A DNA stretch of 44,807 bases from an uncultured Bacteroidota bacterium (GTDB lineage Bacteria > Bacteroidota > Bacteroidia > Bacteroidales > WCHB1-69): NCBI GenBank assembly GCA_902786595.1, contig CADADB010000020.1, positions 1 to 44,807 of the forward strand, read 5' to 3'. Below are positions 39,505-44,807 of this stretch, one piece after another. The position numbers and the translations under genes are program-made. The notes beneath the pieces were generated by a model. That model searched no databases. It saw only the letters and a list, made by a program, of their open reading frames with translations, and was not told the DNA's origin. The first letter of the stretch is position 1. Each line of letters starts with the position of its first letter.

Positions 39505-42324
39505 ATGCCTGAAATGTCAACCAAATTTGTCCCGAAACACAAAGGGGACAAGAACCCGAACCCCAAGCTTCTCAAGCTGGTTCGTCACATCACCGATCGT
39601 ATCCCCGGTAAAATCAAGATGGATACTGACGCCCCTGAGTATTGGGGCCTTGCCTGCATCTTCGAAGACGAGATGGATGCCGTCACCCGTGAGGCCGCTC
39701 TGGATCTGATGCTGGATATGCTGCCCGGCAATCCTTTCCGGGTGCGCAAACATTGGACCAATGCGCAACTCCACGAGCTGAACAGCCAGAAACATTACAC
39801 TCCTGACGACAAGTCCTTCGACGAACTGTTGGACCTGATGGCCCGCATGGGAGTCATGGAGTATGACTATGGCGACAAATACACCAAAGACGGGCCCGTT
39901 CCCGGTACCACCTACGAAAGGAAAGACCGTGTGTATTGGGTACCCATGTTCGTCCCTGGCAGTGCCGAATACACCAATATGAACGAGGAACTCATGAAGA
40001 AACACCCGGAACTGGGCATGTTTTTCGAACGTATGACGTTCCTGCCGCTTGAGAAGGTCACTCCGATGGTGCCTATGGGCGGTTCCGGTATCGGCATGCA
40101 CGTGATTCCGGTGGAGAAAGCCATTTCCATGGAGAATCAATCCATTGATATAGAGTACATTTCATATTGGCTTAAACGCTACGAAGGCCACCTGGCGGTG
40201 GGCATCTGCTCCTGCCGTATTGGTCGCAAAGGACTGGATGAAGGCTGCGCCGACGATTACCACGATTGGTGTATCGGCGTGGGCGATATGGCGGAGTATC
40301 TGGCGGAGACGGGCCGAGGTCACTTCATCACCTACGATGAGTGCATGGCCATCTTGAAAAAAGCAGAGGATCATGGTTTTGTACACCAAATCACCAATAT
40401 TGACGGTGAAGGCAAAATCTTTGCCATCTGCAACTGCAATGTGAAGATTTGCAATGCGTTGCGTACTTCGCAACTGTTTAATACCCCCAACATGAGTCGT
40501 AGTGCATACGTGGCGAAGGTGGATCCGACGAACTGCGTGGCTTGCGGTCGCTGCGTGGAATACTGTCCTGCAGGCGCTGTTCGTCTGGGACAGAAACTCT
40601 GCACCAAGCACGGCGAGCAGACCTATCCGAAACAGGAGCTGCCCGATGCCAAGAAGTGGGGACCGGAAAAGTGGGACGAGGACTACCGCGACAAGAACCG
40701 TATCAACTGCTACCCGACTGGCACGGCACCCTGCAAGACAGCTTGTCCGGCGCATATCGCGGTGCAGGGCTATCTGAAGAAGGCTGCCGAAGGCAAATAT
40801 ACGGAAGCGTTGGAACTCATCAAGCGCGAGAACCCGTTCCCGGCAGTGTGCGGGCGTGTCTGCAACCGTCGCTGTGAGGATGCCTGCACGCGCGGCACCA
40901 TAGACCAGCCCATCGCCATCGATGCGGTCAAGAAGTTCATCGCGGAGCAGGATCTCAAAACGGAGACCCGCTTCGTGCCGGAAGTGAACATCTGTTCCAA
41001 TGTGAAGGAATTCTGGGATGAGAAGATTGCCATCATTGGTGGTGGCCCTGCCGGTTTGAGCTGCGCCTACTACCTCGCCACGATGGGCTACAAGCCCACG
41101 GTGTTCGAGAAAGACGAGATCCCCGGCGGTATGCTGCAATACGGCATCCCGTCCTATAAACTCGACAAAGAAGTCATCAAAGCCGAAATCGACATCATGC
41201 GCGAAATCGGTGTGGAGATCCGCACCGGCGTGGAAGTCGGAAAAGACATTACCATACAGCAACTTAGAGATCAAGGATACAAGGGCTTCTATGTGGCTAT
41301 CGGCTGCCAGGGCGGCAAACTGCCCGGCATCTCCGGTGAGAATCTGCCCGGCACCACCACGGCCATTGATTTTCTGCACAACTGCAATTGCGGCACGCAG
41401 GTCACTGGAAAGGTCGTCGTGGTCGGCGGCGGCAATGTGGCCATTGATGCGGCGCGCGTTGCTAAGCGCGGCGGTGCCGAGTCCGTCACCATGCTCTCTT
41501 TGGAGACCGAAGACATTATGCCCGCCTCCTTGGAGGAGCGCCGCGAGGCCCGCGAGGACGGCGTGGTCATCAACCCCGGTTGGGGCCCGAAAGAAGTGCT
41601 CGGCACCGACAAGGCCACCGGCATCGTCTTCAAGAAATGCACCTCCGTGTATGACAAAGATCACCGTTTTTCTCCGCAATACAATGAGGAAGAAACTATT
41701 ACGCTGGATGCCGACTTGGTCATCTTCGCCATCGGTCAGACGGTCATCCCCAAGGATCTGCTCAAGGATACGAAAGTGGAATTCGTGCGCGGTGTCTATC
41801 CCGTGGCCGACAAACTGACCTACCAGACCGCCGAAGAGGACATCTTCGTGGGCGGTGACTGCTTCACCGGTCCGAAGTTCGCCATCGACGCCATCGCTGC
41901 CGGCAAGGAAGGTGCCGAATCGTTGCACCGCTATGTGCAGCACGGTCACCTCACCATCGGGCGCAACCGCCGCGACTTCATCGAGCTCGACAAGGACGAC
42001 ATCGTGGTGGAGAGCTACGACAACTCCTCCCGCCAGGTGGAAGGGGTGTCCGAGCAGGCCGACAAGTTCAAGGAATACACGCTCACGCTCACCGAGGAAC
42101 AAGTGCGCACCGAGACGTCCCGCTGTTTGAGCTGTGGCGCGTCAGTGGTCGATGAGAACCGTTGTATCGGCTGCGGCATCTGCACCACCAAATGCGCTTT
42201 CGACGCCATCCACCTCTTCCGCGACAACCCCGACGCCAGCATCATGCGCACCTCCGAGGACAAGTTCAGCGGCATTCTGCCCTATATGTTGAAACGAGCC
42301 GCAAAGATCGTCTTTAAGAAGTAA
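39505..42324 (+). CDS. Large Fe-S flavoprotein, GltD-like NAD(P)H oxidoreductase with extra ferredoxin domains
   Basis: A 939-residue multi-domain redox protein. Residues 1-330 are a cysteine-bearing region (C235, C237, C248, C256, C309, C311, C316) with GDMAEYLAETGRGH and EDHGFVHQITN. It resembles uncharacterised anaerobic 4Fe-4S proteins. Residues 344-354 (CVACGRCVEYC) are a [4Fe-4S] motif. Residues 402-480 are the GltD-type Fe-S helical domain (PCKTACPAHIAVQGYL, CGRVCNRRCEDAC). An FAD Rossmann loop GGGPAG is at 512-517 and an NAD(P) loop GGGNVA at 641-646. GGDCFTGPKFAIDAIAAGK is the second FAD motif. A C-terminal ferredoxin spans 874-897. It is a candidate for linking NAD(P)H to ferredoxin. 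The substrate is unknown. It lies between hypB and hypA, 2 bases before the latter. Confidence 0.9.
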   Translation: MPEMSTKFVPKHKGDKNPNPKLLKLVRHITDRIPGKIKMDTDAPEYWGLACIFEDEMDAVTREAALDLMLDMLPGNPFRVRKHWTNAQLHELNSQKHYTPDDKSFDELLDLMARMGVMEYDYGDKYTKDGPVPGTTYERKDRVYWVPMFVPGSAEYTNMNEELMKKHPELGMFFERMTFLPLEKVTPMVPMGGSGIGMHVIPVEKAISMENQSIDIEYISYWLKRYEGHLAVGICSCRIGRKGLDEGCADDYHDWCIGVGDMAEYLAETGRGHFITYDECMAILKKAEDHGFVHQITNIDGEGKIFAICNCNVKICNALRTSQLFNTPNMSRSAYVAKVDPTNCVACGRCVEYCPAGAVRLGQKLCTKHGEQTYPKQELPDAKKWGPEKWDEDYRDKNRINCYPTGTAPCKTACPAHIAVQGYLKKAAEGKYTEALELIKRENPFPAVCGRVCNRRCEDACTRGTIDQPIAIDAVKKFIAEQDLKTETRFVPEVNICSNVKEFWDEKIAIIGGGPAGLSCAYYLATMGYKPTVFEKDEIPGGMLQYGIPSYKLDKEVIKAEIDIMREIGVEIRTGVEVGKDITIQQLRDQGYKGFYVAIGCQGGKLPGISGENLPGTTTAIDFLHNCNCGTQVTGKVVVVGGGNVAIDAARVAKRGGAESVTMLSLETEDIMPASLEERREAREDGVVINPGWGPKEVLGTDKATGIVFKKCTSVYDKDHRFSPQYNEEETITLDADLVIFAIGQTVIPKDLLKDTKVEFVRGVYPVADKLTYQTAEEDIFVGGDCFTGPKFAIDAIAAGKEGAESLHRYVQHGHLTIGRNRRDFIELDKDDIVVESYDNSSRQVEGVSEQADKFKEYTLTLTEEQVRTETSRCLSCGASVVDENRCIGCGICTTKCAFDAIHLFRDNPDASIMRTSEDKFSGILPYMLKRAAKIVFKK

Positions 42325-42326
42325 AT

Positions 42327-42677
42327 ATGCACGAACTGGGTATCGTCTTCTATATCATCCGCGATGTGAAAAAGGTCGCTGAAGAAAACCATGTGGAGCA
42401 TGTGGATTCTGTGGTCATGGACATCGGGGAGGTTTCCACGGTGGTGCCGCACCTGCTCACCGACTGCTGGCGCTGGGCCGCCGACAAAGAGGAACTGCTG
42501 AAGGGTTGCGAGCTGCAGTGCAACATCATCCCGGCCGTCACCTGGTGCGACGACTGCCACACCGAGTACGAAACAGTGAAGTTCGGCAAAACCTGCCCCC
42601 ATTGCCACAGCGGAAACACCTGGCTCCTCCGCGGCAACGAAGTCGAAATCCGCGAAATCCAAGTTCCTCCTCTATAA
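42327..42677 (+). CDS. hypA: HypA-type nickel metallochaperone
   Basis: A 116-residue nickel chaperone. The N-terminus MHELGIVFYIIRDV supplies the MHE nickel site with H2. The zinc site has C74, C77, C90 and C93 in WCDDCHTEY and TCPHCHSGN. Length and layout match HypA/HybF. HypA normally works with HypB to insert nickel into [NiFe]-hydrogenase and sometimes urease. Here it follows the flavoprotein gene by two bases, so it is surely co-expressed with it. A heptamer array begins right after its stop codon. Confidence 0.93.
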   Translation: MHELGIVFYIIRDVKKVAEENHVEHVDSVVMDIGEVSTVVPHLLTDCWRWAADKEELLKGCELQCNIIPAVTWCDDCHTEYETVKFGKTCPHCHSGNTWLLRGNEVEIREIQVPPL

Positions 42678-42741
42678 CCTTAAACCCCAACCCTTAAACC
42701 TTAACCCTTAAACCTTAAACCCTAAACCTTAAACCCTAAAC
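42676..42741. repeat. 7-bp tandem array (AAACCYT, telomere-like) after hypA
   Basis: About nine imperfect heptamers AAACCTT/AAACCCT starting at the hypA stop codon and ending just before the next gene. It is the reverse-strand relative of the array at 28025-28079. It occupies nearly the whole gap, so no promoter fits there. Confidence 0.9.
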
Positions 42742-42745
42742 GAAT

Positions 42746-43096
42746 ATGTCCTGTTTTATCATCCCCATGGCGCAGGCCATTGCCACAAGCGCCTACAGAA
42801 AAGCCAACGCGAAAGCGATTGAAAGTTCAGAACACGCACTCACGCGCAACATCCCGGCATTGGAGAAGATGCTCTGGGGCGGCACCGTGATGCTCATCGT
42901 CGATCACGTCATCAACGGCGAGCTCACCTGGCAGTACCCCTTCTTCACCGCCCTCGAGTCCGGCGGCTTCCCCGTCATGCTCCGCGAACTCCTCACCGTC
43001 GGCGTCCCCATGTCGCTGGTCCTCACTGCCGTCTGGGCCGTGTGGACTCTCGCTAAGGCACGTCGGGCAGCAACTATTGAGAAACCACTTCCTTGA
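42746..43096 (+). CDS. Small membrane protein of the hyp cluster
   Basis: A 116-residue protein: a short hydrophobic start (MSCFIIPMAQAIATSAYR), a charged stretch, then two likely transmembrane helices around residues 43-60 (KMLWGGTVMLIVDHVI) and 78-103 (MLRELLTVGVPMSLVLTAVWAVWTL), ending basic. I recognise no family. Its last residues Leu-Pro and stop codon are part of the 39-bp repeat, as in hypB. It lies between hypA and the DUF5692 gene on the same strand with no promoter visible, so it probably belongs to the same functional unit. Confidence 0.75.
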   Translation: MSCFIIPMAQAIATSAYRKANAKAIESSEHALTRNIPALEKMLWGGTVMLIVDHVINGELTWQYPFFTALESGGFPVMLRELLTVGVPMSLVLTAVWAVWTLAKARRAATIEKPLP

Positions 43097-43127
43097 GCAG
43101 CCCCGAAGGGGCAAGAGCTCGGTAGCC
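43089..43127 (+). repeat. 39-bp dispersed repeat, copy 3 (contains a gene stop)
   Basis: One base different from copy 2. It begins in the last codons of the small membrane-protein gene and includes its TGA stop. A further small hairpin, GCGAC(n3)GTCGC, follows at about 43136-43148. Confidence 0.9.
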
Positions 43128-43204
43128 CCGTACAAGCGACGAAGTCGCGCAGTGCGGGACATGTTCATTGATAATTACCAATATTATAATCAAATAATAG
43201 TATT

Positions 43205-44296
43205 ATGTTTTTCCAAGTTTATGGGGCTAACGCCCTGGCCCAATGGGGGATGCTGCTCGTCGTCCTCGTGGGTCTCATCCTGTTCAACGAGTTCGCCCGT
43301 CGCACCAAAGCCGGCGGCATCATCACCTTTTTCGTCATCCCCGTCATCCTGACGGTCTATTTCGTAGCCATCGCCATCGGAGCCCGCTCCGGAGCTGAAT
43401 GGGCGGTCAACAACCAGACGCACGTCTATATGAACGGCTGGTTCCACTACGCCAAGCTCTACGCCGCGCTCACCGGCTGTATCGGCTTCATGATGATCAA
43501 ATACAAATGGGGCATCGGTGCCAAACACTGGTTCAAACCGTTCCCGTTCATCATCGTGGCCATCAACATCCTCATTGCTGTGGCCTCCGACTTCGAATCC
43601 GCCATTATGGGCTGGAACAAGTGGTGGCTCTCCAGCGAGGGCGTGTGGCTCTATGGTGGCTGGCACAATGTCATGAACGGCGTCGCCGGTTTGCTCAACA
43701 TCCTCTGTATGACCGCTTGGTGGAATGTGTTCCCGTCCAAGGACAAGAAAGACATGATCTGGGCCGACATGACCTGGGTCTTCATCGTGGTCTATGATAT
43801 CTGGAACTTCGCCTACACCTATAACTGTCTGCCCACGCACAGCTGGTTCTGCGGTATCGCGTTGTTGCTTGCCCCGACGATTGCTGCTATTTGTTGGAAC
43901 CGCGGCGGTTGGATCATGAACCGCGCCAACACGTTGGCTATCTGGTGCATGTTCGCGCAGGTGTTCCCGCTCTTCCAAGAGACCTTCAAAGACGGTTTCC
44001 AGGCCTTCAAGTGGGCTGTGCTTCCCGTGCAGTATCCCAACGGCATCGAGACCATCACGGAGATTTACGCTGCTGCCGGCGGTGAAGCTGCCGCTGTGGG
44101 CACCACCGTTGAGACTGTGGCCGGCAATCCGACCATGATGACGGTGATCAGCGCCCTTGCCCTCATTACCAATGTTGTCGCCCTGTGCTACATCATCGCC
44201 CAGGCCAAGAAGCGTCACATCAACCCGTACAAGGAAGATGTCTTCATCAACCAGAAGTACTACAAAGACGCTATGGAGCGCGCCGATCTGTCGTAA
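43205..44296 (+). CDS. DUF5692 family membrane protein
   Basis: A 363-residue integral membrane protein with about nine or ten helices. The pattern LILFNEFARRTKAGG near the start, WFHYAKLYAALTGCIGFMMIKY, NVMNGVAGLLNILCMTAWW and IVVYDIWNFAYTYNCLP fits the DUF5692 family as I remember it. That family is common in gut anaerobes and has no known function. Tryptophans and conserved Asp/Asn residues inside the helices (VASDFESAIMG, YDIWNFAYTYN) suggest a polar site in the membrane, such as a transport path or cofactor pocket. It ends the hyp cluster and is followed by a strong terminator. Confidence 0.8.
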   Translation: MFFQVYGANALAQWGMLLVVLVGLILFNEFARRTKAGGIITFFVIPVILTVYFVAIAIGARSGAEWAVNNQTHVYMNGWFHYAKLYAALTGCIGFMMIKYKWGIGAKHWFKPFPFIIVAINILIAVASDFESAIMGWNKWWLSSEGVWLYGGWHNVMNGVAGLLNILCMTAWWNVFPSKDKKDMIWADMTWVFIVVYDIWNFAYTYNCLPTHSWFCGIALLLAPTIAAICWNRGGWIMNRANTLAIWCMFAQVFPLFQETFKDGFQAFKWAVLPVQYPNGIETITEIYAAAGGEAAAVGTTVETVAGNPTMMTVISALALITNVVALCYIIAQAKKRHINPYKEDVFINQKYYKDAMERADLS

Positions 44297-44315
44297 TCCA
44301 AGCACGAATGCAATG

Positions 44316-44352
44316 AAAAAGGTCGCGGGATTATTTTCCTGCGACCTTTTTT
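44316..44352. terminator. Bidirectional terminator between DUF5692 gene and hydF
   Basis: A long stem AAAAAGGTCGC / GCGACCTTTTT, extended by further pairs towards the loop, with A- and T-tracts on both sides. It can serve both convergent genes. Confidence 0.9.
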
Positions 44353-44377
44353 GGTTCGATAAAAATCGGTAATTATT

Positions 44378-44807
44378 TTACAATGCGGCAAACGGTGACA
44401 CCGCCCGGTCGAAGATGCCGTTGACATAGGCGAGAACCATGCCGTAGTTGCTGACCGGGATGCCCGCTTCGATGGCGGGGCGTAACCGTTCCTTCAACTG
44501 CTTGCGGGTGACCATGCAGCCACCGCACTGGATGACCATCGCATACTGCTGGATGTCAGGGATTTGGTTGAGACCCGACACGAAATCGAAATGCAGCTCT
44601 TTGCCCGTGAACTTGCGGATAAGACGCGGGAGTTTCACCCGCCCTATGTCCTCGCAGGAGGTGAGGTGCGTGCAGGATTCCAACATCAGGATGCGGTCGC
44701 CGTCGCGAAGGTCGCGCAATTTCGGGGTCCCTTCCAGGTAAGCACCGAATTCGCCCTTCTGGTGCGCCAACACCACGCTGAAGCCCGTCAGCGGGATGCT
44801 TTCCGGC
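44378..44807 (-). CDS. hydF: [FeFe]-hydrogenase maturation GTPase HydF, C-terminal part
   Basis: The frame stays open to the right window edge, so only about the last 143 residues are present. The cluster-binding pattern CxHx(n)CxxC of HydF is visible: CTHLTSCEDIG and, about 45 residues later, QCGGCMVTRKQL. IGRVKLPRLIRKFTG and GIPVSNYGMVLAYVNG also match the C-terminal domain. HydF is the scaffold on which the diiron subcluster of [FeFe]-hydrogenase is built and from which it is transferred. Its GTPase domain lies outside the window. The gene converges on the hyp cluster across a shared terminator. An internal GTG at 44776 is not the true start. Confidence 0.92.
   Translation of the reverse strand, partial: PESIPLTGFSVVLAHQKGEFGAYLEGTPKLRDLRDGDRILMLESCTHLTSCEDIGRVKLPRLIRKFTGKELHFDFVSGLNQIPDIQQYAMVIQCGGCMVTRKQLKERLRPAIEAGIPVSNYGMVLAYVNGIFDRAVSPFAAL

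Noticed and set aside
40162-42102. A 646-codon open frame antisense to the large flavoprotein gene
   Set aside because: It is a shadow of the codon bias of the sense gene, whose Fe-S, FAD and NAD(P) motifs are unmistakable. The antisense product has no recognisable motif.
42676-42741. Telomere-like array considered as a chromosome end or eukaryotic contamination
   Set aside because: It lies inside a bacterial operon with intact genes on both sides and is only one of several heptamer arrays in the window.

Overview
The window looks like a chromosomal segment of an anaerobic member of the Bacteroidota, most likely order Bacteroidales, of middling GC content. Four things point there. Promoters repeatedly carry the Bacteroidota -7 element TAnnTTTGC, and Shine-Dalgarno sites are weak. 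One secreted protein ends in a type IX secretion sorting domain. Outer-membrane barrels, a TonB-dependent receptor and secreted lipoproteins are frequent. HydF and butyrate kinase suggest a fermentative, hydrogen-handling lifestyle. I see no rRNA, tRNA, CRISPR array or insertion sequence.

Layout. 1-6168, minus strand: the N-terminus of a secreted protein, Xaa-Pro aminopeptidase, an S41-type lipoprotein, a small barrel, a POT peptide transporter and thioredoxin. 6323-12388, plus: a small lipoprotein, butyrate kinase overlapping NAD kinase, then ftsQ-ftsA-ftsZ. 12465-15179: a TonB-dependent receptor and a small barrel driven by back-to-back promoters. 15215-20942, minus: a polysaccharide operon of flippase, TupA-like ATP-grasp protein, a polymerase fused to a GT4 glycosyltransferase, and a GT2 glycosyltransferase. 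21129-24710, plus: a PASTA protein, a T9SS cargo protein and a DnaQ-type exonuclease. 24714-30400, minus: GDP-mannose pyrophosphorylase, phosphoglycerate kinase, thymidylate synthase, an Mrp-type Fe-S carrier, a low-molecular-weight phosphatase and a BASS-type transporter. 30798-37176, plus: DUF1294 protein, WYL regulator, HIRAN protein, SIMPL protein and an McrBC type IV restriction system. 37325-38645, minus: an ECF sigma factor flanked by two membrane proteins, coupled by ATGA overlaps. 38782-44296, plus: hypB, a 939-residue multi-Fe-S flavoprotein, hypA, a small membrane protein and a DUF5692 membrane protein. The C-terminal part of HydF lies on the opposite strand at the right edge.

The most notable candidate system is the 38.8-44.3 kb cassette. 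Two nickel metallochaperones bracket a large Fe-S/FAD/NAD(P) oxidoreductase and are followed by two uncharacterised membrane proteins, with no nickel enzyme in view. The second is the WYL-HIRAN-SIMPL-McrBC block, a plausible defence island.

The gaps between genes carry several classes of short repeat: 7-bp and 8-bp tandem arrays with a different unit in most gaps, perfect palindromes with conserved arms, and a 39-bp element in three copies. Several arrays run into the last codons of genes and supply the stop codon. The adjacent Wzy-GT4 and ATP-grasp proteins therefore both end in the same four residues, NHKS.
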